A DNA stretch of 64,000 nt from Cercis canadensis (taxonomy: Eukaryota; Streptophyta; Magnoliopsida; Fabales; Fabaceae), in assembly GCA_003255065.1 (NCBI GenBank), contig QAOA01007268.1, positions 200,127 through 264,126 on the forward strand. Reading direction: 5' to 3'. The translations under genes and the position numbers were made by a program. The notes under the pieces were generated by a model, which saw only the letters and a program-made list of their open reading frames with translations, ran no database searches and was not told the DNA's origin. Of this stretch, positions 1 to 11,396 are shown piece by piece. Every line of letters begins with the position of its first letter. Positions within the stretch are counted from its first letter, which is position 1.

Positions 1-2360
1 AAAGCAAAATCTAGTCTTATTACCTTACCCTAATCCATTGTTAATCTAGTTCATTTGGCCCATCCATTAGTTTTTAGATTTTTGCAAATAGTAAATAAAC
101 AAAAAAGAAAGAAGAAATTCTATTAATAGATTTTTGCATCACTAGATCTAGGAGGACCAATGAGGGAACACATAATGAATTTCCCTCATTCCCTATTAGT
201 TTAAGTTTGTGTATCTTATCTCTATTAAATAAATAAGTAATTAAAAAAATAAGAAAAACAAATTAAAACTAGAGGATCAGCAAAGAAAGAAAAAGAATGA
301 CAAAAAGAGGAGGGACAAAAGAGAGCAAGAGGAAAAAAGGGAGAGAGAAGGAGAAGCTTGGGAAAAAGGGAGAGAGCCAAGGAGAGAAGAATGTTTGAAT
401 ATCCATAAAATTCATTTTACAAAGGTAATCTCTACTCTAGTTCTTCCATCTTTACTGCTGAATTTTGGATTCATGGTAGATAATTTGTCTATTTGTTGCT
501 ATGTATGAATAAATATGTAGAATTTTTTAATCATAGTATAGTTTGAGATTAATTCTTATGGTTCTAGAGTACCAATGGTGTTGGATTCTTATATTTAATT
601 TAATTTTTAATGTTGATATAGAAATAATTTTTTATTTTGGGACTTTAAGTTGTCTTCTTGATTGATAATACTTGGTTTGGTTGTGAATTGTGCATTTTCA
701 GATTTGGTAGTCTTCTTTTGCCACCATTCGTTTTTATTTTCTAGATGGAGCCATAAAGCTCTAATTTTAGTGATTCTTGATTTGTTAGAACCAGGAGACG
801 TGTGCCTCCTCTATTTAAAACTTTCAAGGCCAAATTCTCATTTTCCCTAGTGTCAGTGTTTATTTGAATTTGATTATTTTTTTGCTATTTTGGGGCTATC
901 AGTCTTTTCTAACAACCCTCTGTTTTTATTTTTTAGATGGAGCTACAAAGCTCCAATTTTAGTAATTCTTGCTTTGTTATAATCAAGAAGCATGTTTCTA
1001 CTAAGTATAAAAATTTCATGGCCAGATTCTCTTTCCCCTGCTCCCAGTTTTTCTTTGAATTTGATTATTTTTCTACTATTTTGGGTCTGTCAGTCTTCTC
1101 TATCAATTCTTGGTTTTGATTTTCTAGGTGGAGCTACAAAGCTCCGATTCAAGTGATTTTGATTTTTTAGAACCATGAGATGTGTGCCTCCTGTGTGTAA
1201 AAATTTCAAAATAAAATTCCTTTTCCCCTGTTCCTAGTTTTTTTTTTTAAAATTGGCTATTTTTTAGTACTGTCAGGTTGTCAGTTGTCTCGAGCAGCAT
1301 TCAGTTTTCTGTGTCTAATTTGAGCTATAGAGCTCCATTTTAAATGATTCCTATCTTGTTAGAATCATGAGACATGTTTCTTTGTTATGTAAAAATTTCA
1401 GATTAAAATTCCTTAGCATGCATTCCCAGTATTTTTCTAAAGTTGGTTCTACTTTATGCTCTGTCATGAGATTATTTTAGACATTGTTTTGCCTACTTTG
1501 GGTATTGTTTTGGGACTATTTTGCTTGTGTTTTATTGTTGTCCCAGAGGCATTTTTGAAGATTGATTGGAAATTGTGTTAAAATTTCTTGTACATCATTG
1601 TCTTGCATCGTTTTGAGGTCTTTTCATACGTCACTTTGCTTTGCTTGTTAGTAGATCCCTTTGGTTGTCCATGCTTGAACAATTTCTTACATGTTTCCTG
1701 AATTAATGCTTCCTTGGCCCTATGAGCTCATTTAATAATTGTTGCTGATAATGTTTGTGAGTTGGGTTGTAAATGACGACAAGCTAGAAGGCTTGATGAC
1801 GCAGTAAGGTGGAGCTAGAATTGAGAAGACCTTTATCTTTATTTTGTTCTATAAATTCCCTTTTCCCTTTACAATATTGTAAACCCATACATTTTTGTAT
1901 TTCATTTCGGGTTTTAATTGTATTCAATGTAGTATCCACATGCCTCTTATTTATCGTGGAGAAATAGGGTGATTCATCTGCATATTAGGTGGCCCACTCT
2001 ACCGTTCCTAGGTAAGGATAAGCGCTACCTCGGAGGACGCAGTATGCAAGGAACAAGTGAAAATATTTAAGACACGTTATTTGCATGCATTTCATGTTTA
2101 AATTTGTTGTCAGTATTCTTATTCACTTGTGTAGTTTATTATTTGAGGGATAAATAAAGTGCATTTTTGGCCATCTTATGTTTGTACAATTAATTTCATG
2201 TAACTGTCTTTTAGACGAGTGTTGTGGGGTGCCTAACACCTTTTCCATACACAATTAGACTCTCGAACTCTCTCTAGTTCGTAGACCATTTTTGAAATTC
2301 AAAAATGAGTTTTTCTAATTATTCCCCATTTTTTTAATATAATTGCTGGTGACTCCAAGT
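1..2360 (+). repeat. Long LTR-like repeat, Ty3/gypsy Tat/Ogre-like, copy 1
   Basis: This stretch is related along its length to 31224-33960: both carry a 'ttggccc-attag' block near the left, the same ~190-bp internal unit, and a right end reading 'ggtgcctaacacctt' or 'ggtgtctaacacctt' followed by 'acgtagacc' or 'cgtagacc'. Just past the right end, at 2348, lies 'tggtgactcc', resembling the tRNA-Arg type primer site 'TGGCGACTCC' known from Ogre/Tat elements. I infer a solo or 5' LTR; the left end may lie outside the window. No coding sequence was seen. It is an old copy, clearly diverged from its partner. Confidence 0.5.
706..1450 (+). repeat. About four tandem units of ~192 bp inside the LTR-like repeat
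   Basis: A unit built around 'gatggagctacaaagctcc', then 'ttcttg-tttgtta-aa' and a 'ttttcccctg' block, begins near 743, 936, 1129 and 1320. The units are diverged from each other, so the array is old. Related units occur in the second repeat copy at about 32625-32940. Confidence 0.6.
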
Positions 2361-3351
2361 TATTTTTCAAAAACTAATCTTTTTTAAAAAGTTTGTCATA
2401 TGTGTTGTAGCGATCTTCGAGTACGTTTTGACAATATGGAAGAATTGATATGAAATAAAAATATTTCAAATGCATATACGACTGCTATAATTAATATTAC
2501 AATTATTTTACTTCTTTCACTTAAAACAAAAATTATACTGATTGCAATTTTAAATAAAAAAACAATTCCAATTTGCCTTTTCTTTTTATGAAAACAGTGA
2601 AATGGGGCTTTTAATAAATTTGGACTCTTCTCCGTCGAAGTCCATCTCCTCACCCAAGCTCTACCACCGTCAACAAAATACCATGCCTTTTTCTCTCTTT
2701 TCTTTTGTCTATTTCTTTCCATTTATATCTTTACCCACAATACACGAGCAACACCACTGTAATTAATGGTTGTCGATGTATAATCATGTGACGGCAATAG
2801 ATGGAGAACACTGGAACAATAGTAAAAATTCACCAAATGACGGCAACACAATCAACTTTTAAATTGTTCGTTGGTGTGTGGCAAAGAGAAGAAAAGAAGC
2901 CCAAACAAGGATAATTCATGGAATTCTGAAGAGTAATTGAGGATATTTTTATAATACTTTATCATAAAACAAAGTACTGGTTAATCTAAAAATGACTATT
3001 ACAGGAAATTTTTTTCAAGAAGCTTGATTTTTTAGCTTCTAAAAAAAAAGCTCAAAATAGCTTATAGGGGAAATAAGTTAGTTTTATAAGCGCACCCAAA
3101 AACTTGTTTAATCATTATATAAGTGATTAATGCAGTAGCCTAAATGTATGATTTGAAACACATCAATGAATAACTTCTCATAAAATGTAAATTTTCAGTC
3201 AGACAAACAAGATGCATTTTCTAATATGTTGTCCTGATGGAGATTCTATTTAATCGACTACTTTCACCACTGGCAGATGTTTCTTTTTCTTTTGGGTTTC
3301 CGGAGGGGCCAATTATATTGATTTGAAGTAATTAGGGGGGGATGGAGAGGG
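2361..3351. other. Intergenic, no gene recognised
   Basis: AT-rich sequence with poly-A and poly-T runs. Short open frames on both strands have no recognisable protein character. It separates the LTR-like repeat from the candidate solo LTR. Confidence 0.5.
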
Positions 3352-4369
3352 TGTTGGGAAAAATGGCGTACTGAGTAAACATAATAAATGCGTGAATAGT
3401 AAATTATTATTCACAAATAAAAATAGTAATTGCGAAAGAAAAATGTCACCAAGAATTTTAACATGAAAAACCTTCTAATGTTGTAAGAAAAACCATTGGG
3501 ACCAACTCCAAAAATTATTCTACCATTTGTGAAAAAAATTGATATAGTATTTACACTTAATCCTAAAATCTCTCACAATTTTACTATTTAATACTCTCTT
3601 TGTGGAACACTTAAATATTTCTCACGCTATCTATGGTGTGATACTCACAACTCTNGAAAGAAAAATGTCACCAAGAATTTTAACATGAAAAACCTTCTTG
3701 TAAGAAAAACCATTGGGACCAACTCCAAAAATTATTCTACCATTTGTGAAAAAAAATTGATATAGTATTTACACTTAATCCTAAAATCTCTCACAATTTT
3801 ACTATTTAATACTCTCTTTGTGGAACACTTAAATATTTCTCACGCTATCTATGGTGTGATACTCACAACTCTCTTATGATTGTGATATCTTAGAGCTCTT
3901 TTTCTCTCTTGCTATGCTCTCTATGCCATTAACTTAGGAGAAATCTCCTCCTTTTATAAAGCTTTTGTGAAATTTCTTAGTCAAATTTTCACACATCGCA
4001 TTTCGATTTTACACAATTTGTCTCTTCAATTTCCTTTTGGTCCAATTCAAGAAAGTGCAGCCCCTTTTGACTCCCATTTATGCATGCAATCAATGGGCTT
4101 CACCAGGCACACAATTGCCAATTTTACCATTTCAACAAGCCTATTACTAGGCTTTAGTCTATCTCTTTAATTCCTTCCCGTCCAATTCACCAAAATGCAA
4201 CTTTGGACTCCCATTTCTTCATGCAATCAATGGGCTTCACCGCTCGGCACACTATTAGCATCTTCACCATTTCAACAAGCCTATTACTAGGCTTAGGCGT
4301 TCATACCTTTCAATCTTTCATGCACCCAATGCTTTCTTTCTTTCTTTTTTATTTTTTTTCAACCTAACA
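3352..4369 (+). repeat. Candidate solo LTR (unclassified LTR retrotransposon)
   Basis: The block begins 'tgttggg' and ends 'cctaaca', the imperfect inverted TG...CA ends typical of an LTR. It contains a ~142-bp direct repeat (about 4017-4153 and 4161-4294, both ending 'caacaagcctattactaggc'). About 222 bases around the N at 3655 are duplicated by assembly, so the real length is near 800. No matching target duplication was found (gaggg against tttta). Homology to a KCS exon begins within ten bases of its right end, so it marks the broken edge of KCS-A. The LTR call is an inference from the ends. Confidence 0.4.
3434..3873. other. Single-N contig join with duplicated flanks (N at 3655)
   Basis: Bases 3434-3654 recur almost exactly at 3656-3873 on the other side of one N. 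A few bases differ. This looks like two contig ends that overlap and were not merged, rather than a biological tandem duplication. Confidence 0.8.
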
Positions 4370-4376
4370 TTTTATT

Positions 4377-4657
4377 TAGTCTCCAATTATCTCTTTCGCA
4401 TGGGCGGGGCTGCAATCTTACTCTCCAACAACTCTTCTGGTTATGATCATTCTAAATACCATCTTCGCCAAACTGTACGCACTCATAACGGTTCTTATGA
4501 TGACTGTTACAATAGTATCATTCAAAGAGAGGATGAAGCACTCCAAACTGGCATTGCACTCTCCAAAGATCTAATGCGTACTGCTGGAGAAGCACTTAAA
4601 GCCAACATCAAAGTGCTTGGTAAATTAGTCTTACCCTTATCAGAGCATTTTGGGATG
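4377..4657 (+). pseudogene. KCS-A: fragment of 3-ketoacyl-CoA synthase exon 2
   Basis: The translation opens inside the conserved 'VSN.LFRMGGAAILLSN' block and runs through 'CYNSIIQREDE', 'GIALSKDL' and 'LPLSEHF', all of which match the middle of KCS exon 2 in the neighbouring copies. It ends before the catalytic His and Asn region. The upstream part of exon 2 and all of exon 1 are missing; the candidate solo LTR abuts the broken left edge. The 'CYNSIIQREDE' wording groups it with KCS-B and KCS-D rather than with KCS-C and KCS-E. With neither end present it cannot encode an enzyme. KCS enzymes catalyse the condensing step of very-long-chain fatty acid elongation in the endoplasmic reticulum membrane. 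Confidence 0.8.
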
Positions 4658-4985
4658 ACAAAAATCTTATTTGGTATTTGGTAACATCTTAGATAATCAT
4701 TTTTGCTATCTCCAAGGCAAATGAAAGCTATTCTTGAATAAGCTTAATTAAGAAAAAATGCTTTTGATTGAGGAGGCTGCTATTTATACGCACTTGGTTG
4801 CATTTTTGGATTAAATGGGTTGCTAAGTTTCCCTTTATTGCTTGGGAAATTTTTTTGTATATTCTAAGAATAATATTTTTATAGATCGACACAAAGATAT
4901 AGGAAACCCATGCATAAAAAGAAACATTAAGTTGCTAATCTTAACTCCTATTAACCCATTTTTTGTCGTCCTTCTGTATTTTTAG

Positions 4986-5646
4986 GTAAGTGACTCTTAT
5001 GCTCTTGTGGTGAGCACTGAAAATATCAATGTGGGATGGTACTTCGGCAACAACCGCTCCATGCTTGTCTCCAATTGCCTCTTCCGCATGGATGGGGCTG
5101 CAATCTTGCTCTCAAATCATTCTTCTGATTATTGTTGTTCTAAATACCATCTCAGCCACATTGTACGTTCTCAGAAAGGTGCTTATGATAGTTGCTACAA
5201 TAGTATCATTCAAAGAGAGGATGAAACACAAGAAATTGGCATTGCACTCTCAAAAGATCTAACGCATTTTGCTAGTGAAGCTCTTAAAGCCAACATCATA
5301 GTGCTCGGAAAATCCGTCCTTTCCTTATCCAAACAACTGAAACTTTTGGCAACTTTAATTCCCAAGAAGTTCTTAAAGATAAAGGTCAAACCTTATACTC
5401 CAGATTTTAAGGTGGCTTTTGAGCATTTCTGCATTCATAGATGAGGAAAAACAGTGCAAGATGAATTACAAAAAAACCTTGAACTTGATGGTTGGTGTAT
5501 GGAGCCTTCAAGGATGACAATTTACAGGTTTGGAAATACATCAAGTAGCTCTATGTGGTATGAGTTAGCATACTTTGAGTCTAAGGGGAGGATCAAGAAG
5601 GATTACCGAATATGGCAGATTGCATTTGGGTCCGGATTCTTTCCCT
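4986..5646 (+). pseudogene. KCS-B: broken 3-ketoacyl-CoA synthase exon 2
   Basis: Exon 2 opens after an 'ttttag' acceptor with 'SYALVVSTENI', the usual start of this exon, one codon shorter than in KCS-D. It continues through 'MLVSNCLFRMDG', 'CYNSIIQREDE' and 'EHFCIH'. A stop codon (tga near 5443) replaces a glycine codon two residues after the catalytic-region His. After the stop the frame goes on through '[16 protein letters not shown]' (with the Asn of the active site) to 'IAFGSGF', then leaves KCS homology near 5646, losing about 30 C-terminal residues. No exon 1 is found upstream; KCS-A lies there instead. A premature stop, a lost C-terminus and a missing exon 1 together mark it as a pseudogene. 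Closest relatives in the window are KCS-A and KCS-D. Confidence 0.85.
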
Positions 5647-6109
5647 CCAAAAATATTTTGTCCAAGGTACCCCTAATTACTCTATAATTTAACATTAAAA
5701 AATTATGATTCAAATTGTAATACTTAACATAATACAATTGGTTCAAGTGACCTCCCAAAAAATCAAGGTCTCGTGTTTGATTTTTCATTTCCTTATTTCA
5801 TATTTGTTTGATACATGAAATGAAAAATATGAAATTAAAATTGGAAAAAAATTAGGAATAGAATGGACTAAAATGAAATATCCTATGTTAGCTTCTATTC
5901 TTTGTATGTAAAGGGAAAGTGTGTAAATTAACTGATCATGTAAGTCCCTTGACATAATGTTACAACAGCAAGGATCAGGTGCATTTTTCAAACTAATTAA
6001 ATGCTATCCAATAGGGTTGGAAATAAGCCGATGTATGCTAAATTTCCTAGATCAAGCTCAGCTCACTCGAAGCTTGCTAACTTCAAACTTGAGCTCACTT
6101 CTTAATGAG
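5647..6109. other. Intergenic; includes an 'agctca/cttgag' rich repeat fragment
   Basis: No gene recognised. Bases about 6045-6110 are rich in 'agctca' and 'cttgagctc' motifs, like those at 43320-43460, and are probably remnants of a common interspersed repeat. The partial gypsy relic starts just to the right. Confidence 0.4.
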
Positions 6110-8196
6110 CTGGTCATCATCTCATCTTTAGCATTGTAATCTCCTTTGACTTGGCTCGTGACCAGCTGAGAGTCACTTAATACTTTTATCCTATTTGCTC
6201 CCATTTTCTTTGCCAACTGCATCCCAGCTATCATTGCTTCATATTTAACTTGATTGTTCGAGGCTTTAAATTCAAACTTTAAAGCTTGTTCTATTTTAAG
6301 ACCGTGAGGGCTTTCTAGTATGATTCTTGCTCTGCTTCCTTTAACATTGGATGATCCATCAACATGAGCAACTTAAGTTGCATGTGCTTCCATTATATCC
6401 TCTTTAGAGGATCGAGTCATTTCTGCTATAAAATCTGCGAAGGCTTGAGCTTTCATAGCCCCTTTTGGTTCAAATTGTAATGCATATTCTAATAGTTCTA
6501 CCGACCACGCCACCATTCAACTGACTAAATTTGGTTTTTGTAACACTTTTCGAAGCGAGGCATCTGTTCGTACAATGACTTGGTGATTCTGAAAGTAAGG
6601 CCTTAGTCGTTTTGAGGTGGTTAACAGCGCAAAGACCAACTTTTCAATTTTCTAATAACAAATTTCCGCTCTTTGTAGAGTTTTGCTTATGTAGTATACC
6701 AGCCTTTGAATTCCTTTATCTTCTCTGACTAAGACTGAACTTGTTGCTTGATTCGTTACAGAAAGGTAAATGTAGAGAGGTTCTCTTGTAACAGGTTTAG
6801 ACAATAATAAGGGTGTAGAGAGGTAATGCTTCAATTGATTAAAGGAATTTTGGCACTCATCGTCCCAAGTAAAATTTTTAATTTGCTTTAAACCTTTAAA
6901 GAAAGGTAAAGATTTATCTATTGACCTGCTCATGAAACCGGCGAGGGCTGCGATGCTTCCTGTGAGTTTCTGAACGTTTTTCACAGACTTAGGTTATGGC
7001 ATTTCTATTATGTCTCGTTATTTTTTGGGGTTAGCCTCAATCCCTTTATGGTTGATCATATATCCAAGGAACTTGTCTGCTTCTACTCCGAAGGCACATT
7101 TATTTGGGTTAAGTCTCATGCTGTACTTCCTTAACTCTTAAAAGATTTCTTTCAAGCCAGCCAAATGGTCACCTTTTTCTTCTGTTTTTTCTAACATGTC
7201 ATCCACATTTTTATCGATTTATTGTTCGAACACCTTGTTCATCAGTCGCTGATAGGTAGCTCCGGCGTTTTTCAGGCCAAAAGACATCACCTTGTAGCAG
7301 TAATTTCCGTCATCTGTAATAAATGCAATTTTTTCTTCGTCCTCTGAAGACATTTTGATCTAATTGTAACCAGAGTAAGCATCCATGAAACTCAACATTT
7401 TGTATCCCGATGCCCCATCTACTAGTTTGTCTATGTTAGGAATGGGGTAAGAATCTCTAGGACACACCTTGTTGAGATTGGTGAAGTCTACACACATTCT
7501 CCATTTCCTATTATGCTTCTTTACTAAGACAACGTTTGAAAGCCAAGTAGTGTATGTCACCTCCCTTATGAATCCTGTCTCCAATAACTTTTTCACTTCC
7601 TCTTTTATGGCTTGTTGTCTTTTTGGTCCGAAAGTTCGCTTCTTCTGTGTTACCAGACAGACACTCGGATAAATACTAAGTTTATGTTATATGTAGTTAG
7701 GATCTATCTCTGGCATGTCTGCGGCTGACCAGGCAAATAAGTTTGAAAACTTGGTGAGTATGCCGGTAAGTTCTTTTCTTGCCTCCTCTATCAATTGGCC
7801 CCTCACCCGTATTTTTTTGTTTGCTCCTAATCCAATCTTTACTTCCACCAAGGTCCCCTCCGGGTCTGGTCTTATTTCTTTTAAATATTCTCTCACATTT
7901 AACTCGGTATACATAACATTGTGGGGTGTGCTTGCTTTTGACTTACTTGTCACATGTTCTTCAATTCTCAAACTCACACTACAACATTTTCTTGTTGCTT
8001 CTTGTTGGGCTCGGACCACACCTACCTGACCTTCTTTGGTGGGAAATTTCATTGTAAGGTGTGGTGTAAACATTATTGCTCTTGCTTTATTGAGTGTAGG
8101 TCTCCTGAGGAGTGTAGTATATGTTGACTTACAATCCACTATAAAAAATTGAACAGATATGAGACAATGTCCGGAGATTGGCATAAGGTTACCCAT
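6110..8196 (-). pseudogene. pol region (protease, RT, RNase H) of the Tat-like fossil
   Basis: In element order: a protease-like segment near 8196-7990, the RT palm ('KWRMCVDFTNLNKVCPRDSY') near 7596-7360, the RT/RNase H connection ('FTWDDECQNSFNQLK') near 6984-6652, and an RNase H ('VDGSSNVKGS', 'SNNQVKYEAMIAGMQLA') near 6360-6110. It is broken in several places. Confidence 0.8.
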
Positions 8197-8582
8197 AATT
8201 TAACATATCCCTTCACATGCACTCTTTTACCGAAGAATCCGACTAGGGTTCCCAGAAAGGGCAGAATTTCCAAATCTGGAATTCCAAGGCCTTTAAATAT
8301 TTTATAGTATAGTATGTCGGCTGAACTTCCTTGATCGACTAGTATCCTATGGATTTCCTAATTAAAGATCATTGCCATAATTACCATAGGGTCATCGTGG
8401 TTTCGCTGAATGCCCTGATAGTCTTCTTCGCCGAAGCTAATAATGGGCTCTCTTATTGGTCTTGCCACATTCATCACCACCTTTCTCTATCTCTTTTTAG
8501 ATGAAGATGTGGGTCCTCCTCCAACAAATCCTTTGACTATTGTAATTATAAAACCTGCTACTGGGTGTGGTTCTTCTCTTTG

Positions 8583-9926
8583 TTACCTTTGAGGTGAGGG
8601 GTGTTGTCGACCATGTTGAGCTTGTTGTGGCGATCTTCGCATTATCGGGGATCGACTCATTTCTCTTCCCCTAGTTTGATTTCCTTGGTTCTTTATTTCA
8701 TACTGTTTCTTAGGACCCCTAGCCATGAATCTTGCCAGCTTGCCTCTCTTTATTAATTGTTCAATCTCATCTTTTAGATCAACACAATCTTTTGTGAGGT
8801 GACCAAATTCTCTATGATATGCACAATACTTGCTATTGGTCGAACTTGGATGTTGAAATTTTGGTCGAGGCTTGGGTAGGTTGAGGAGGTATGTATGGTA
8901 GATCACACCCAATATTTTTTCCCTGGTTTGATTTAGGGGAGTATAGTTCTGGTATTTCCCTGGTGGCGGACCTCGTTGTTCGCCTCCTCTTCTCCTTTCA
9001 TCTTTTCTTCCATATGGCCCTCCTTGGTCTTTTCAAAAATCTTGCTGCAAGGTTTCATTTTTCTTTTTAGCAGCATTTATCTCTTCCATTCTGATGTATT
9101 TGTCCGCTCTAATTAATAAGTCATCAAGATTAAGAGGTGATTTCTTAGCCAGAGATGCAATGAATTCACTGGTTCGTAGTTCGGCCATTATAGCATGGAT
9201 AGCAACATCGCCACTTAAATTTATTTTATCTAGATCGACTCTTTGATAAATCTGGTCAAATAGTCTTTGAGTTGCTCATTGACTTCTTGCTTGAGATTTA
9301 TAAGGGATGTAGAGGTTTTGAGATTGGAGCGACTGGTTGAGAAATGGGCCAAGAATTGAGATAAGAGATCATAGAAGCTATTTATGAATCCTGGCTTAAG
9401 GGAGGAGAACCATAAAAGTGCTGCCTTTTTTAATGTGCTAGGAAATGCTCTACACATAATCGGGTCTGGGCCGTCCGTGAGCAACATAGCCGATTGGAAC
9501 AGAGTCAAGTGCTCTTGGGGATCCGTGGTACCATCATATGCCTCAAGCTGCGATGAGGGATGAAAATTCTTGGGTATCAGAGTGCTCATTATGTACGTGG
9601 TGAATGGGTGTGATCCATCCCCTAAGTTGTAATGAGTAGTAGGTTGATAATCGTGATTTGGTGGGTAGCCTTGGGCGTAGCTTGCTCCAGGCTGGGGGTG
9701 GGTGAGGTATGTGCTTAAAAGGATCATATTATGTGTAGCTGGCTTGAGGTGTGTAGGTAAAGGGATTGGGGTAAATTGGTGGGTGGGGATACCAATGTGG
9801 GTAAGGTTGGGGCGGCCTTTGGTAAAAGTGGTTTGTTGGGTGATAAAAAAGATATAGGGTTAAGGCTATTTCTGTCTCGGTAGATTTGGTAGGCACCCTT
9901 CTTCGGTGCTGCCATTCATGTTGCAA
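8583..9926 (-). pseudogene. gag region of the Tat-like fossil
   Basis: The minus-strand translation near 9230-9727 has the plant gypsy gag pattern ('YDGTTDPQEHL', 'LLWFSSL', 'LKDYLTRF'). At 8912-8583 follows a Cys/His stretch 'CAYHREFGHLTKDC' and 'LIKRGKLARF'. It is part of a broken element. Confidence 0.75.
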
Positions 9927-10116
9927 GACTGCTTCTAGGTGGAGAATACGTTCTCATAGTTGTTGAGGATCAGTATCTTCCTAGTTGTGATTTCTCTCCT
10001 ATGGGGTAGGACTACGTTGTAGCTGCCCACCTGGTGGAAGAGACACATAGGCATTGTTTCAAGTATTTACCATGATGAAAAAAAAAATGTGGGATCTAAA
10101 TTGTTCCTCACAGACG

Positions 10117-10265
10117 GTGCCAATTATTGATATTAGAAATGCTTGAGCTGGATGTACCTACAATAAGCCAAGCTCGGCAGTGGGCCGAGGAAGGCTCTCC
10201 GATGCTTAAGTTAGTATAGGTAGGTGATAAGAGAGATAATCCAATCTAGGTACAGTTTTGACCCA
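10117..10265 (-). repeat. LTR remnant of the Tat-like fossil
   Basis: On the minus strand this stretch ends in 'atatcaata' immediately before the primer-site-like 'attggcaccgtctg', the place where a 5' LTR should end. Its outer boundary is not clear. Confidence 0.45.
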
Positions 10266-10723
10266 TTACCAATAAGAAAAAAAAAAAATGCATATACTTT
10301 ATGAAGCTGATGTCTAAGTGGAATCACTTTGAGACTAGAGTTTCTAATCTAAAGTATGTCTAGACAAGAAATTTTCTATAATTAGACGACTACATCTTTA
10401 TGACAATGTCTTGGTTGGTTGTGAGCCCCAATGGAGCTTCCTATATTCAATTACAAATATTACCTCATATAGAAGGACAAAAATAACAAGAAACAAAAAA
10501 GAAACAATACAAGGAATAGAAAAATCCCAAATATCAAAGTCGTTGAAGTTAGAGCCTTCAATTTCCTTGATCTTCAATACATCTATAGAGGAATTTGTCT
10601 TGTGCATTTTCATTAAAGAAAAAACATCTTTAACAATAATTCAACTAAAATTAAATTTATATGCTAATTAACCTTTATAAAAGGGAAAATTGTTTATCAA
10701 ATGTGTGTTAATTAAATAAAATG
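10266..10723. other. Intergenic, no gene recognised
   Basis: AT-rich sequence leading to the KCS-C exon 2. No KCS exon 1 was found here, although one would be expected upstream of exon 2. Confidence 0.45.
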
Positions 10724-11396
10724 TAAACTTCTATTAACTCATTCTTGACTTTAATACTCCATGTATGCTTCACTGGTTGCAGTTGTAGCCAAACTCGTAT
10801 GCCTTAGTGGTGAATGCAGAAAATATCACCTTTGGCTTGTACATGGGTAACAACTAGTCTATGCTTATCTCCAATTGCATCTTTTGCATGGGTTGGGTTG
10901 CGGTGTTCCTCTCCAGCTGTTCTTCTGATCGCTATAGGTCCAAGTATCTTCTAAAAAACACAGTACGTATACATAATGGTTTTGATGATAACAGTTACTG
11001 TAAGCTCCATAATTCTCTATCATGCTTTTGATGATAACAAATGATTCTATATCTTCTAANTAAACTTCTATTAACTCATTCTTGACTCTAATACTCCATG
11101 TATGCTTCACTGGTCGCAGTTGCAGCCAAACTCGTATGCCTTAGTGGTGAATGCAGAAAATATCACCTTTGGCTTGTACATGGGTAACAACCAGTCTATG
11201 CTTGTCTCCAATTGCATCTTTCGCATGGGTGGGGTTGCAGTGTTCCTCTCCAGCTGTTCTTCTGATCGCTATAGGTCCAAGTATCTTCTAAAAAACACAG
11301 TATGTATACATAATGGTTTTGATGATAACAGTTACTGTAAGCTCCATAATTCTCTATCATGCTTTTGATGATAACAAATGATTCTATATCTTCTAA
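10724..11396. other. Single-N contig join with duplicated flanks (N at 11060)
   Basis: Bases 10724-11059 are repeated at 11061-11396 with about ten small differences by eye. Both copies contain the start of KCS-C exon 2 and the first ~60 bases of the copia LTR. The real genome probably has one copy per haplotype, so the KCS-like piece at about 10783-11000 should not be counted as another gene. Confidence 0.8.
11120..11335 (+). pseudogene. KCS-C, left part: 3-ketoacyl-CoA synthase exon 2 interrupted by a copia element
   Basis: After an acceptor-like 'ggtcgcag' the frame reads '[16 protein letters not shown]', '[17 protein letters not shown]' and '[10 protein letters not shown]', the first third of KCS exon 2. 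It stops at 'DDNSY', where the Ty1/copia LTR begins at 11336. The last five bases, gttac, are repeated right after the far end of the element at 28723, so the rest of the same exon resumes there. The 'DRYRSKY' and 'DDNSY' wording matches KCS-E rather than KCS-A, B and D. No exon 1 was recognised upstream, so the gene was probably already incomplete or was rearranged. Confidence 0.85.

Larger units (their letters stand above)
6110..10265 (-). mobile_element. Partial Ty3/gypsy element, Tat-like, fossil
   Basis: Read on the minus strand the order is: LTR remnant (about 10265-10117), a primer-site-like 'ttggcaccgtctgtgagg', gag, protease, reverse transcriptase and RNase H, ending near 6110. No integrase and no second LTR were seen. 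The RT carries 'LNKVCPRDSYPIPNIDKLVD' and 'SFMDAYSGYN', wording typical of the Tat branch. The coding part is broken at many points, roughly ten or more. It sits between KCS-B and KCS-C and probably inserted in the array after those copies formed. With only one LTR remnant I cannot date it. Confidence 0.8.

Noticed and set aside
2396-2722. 108-codon open frame on the minus strand
   Set aside because: Low-complexity, AT-rich composition and no family resemblance.
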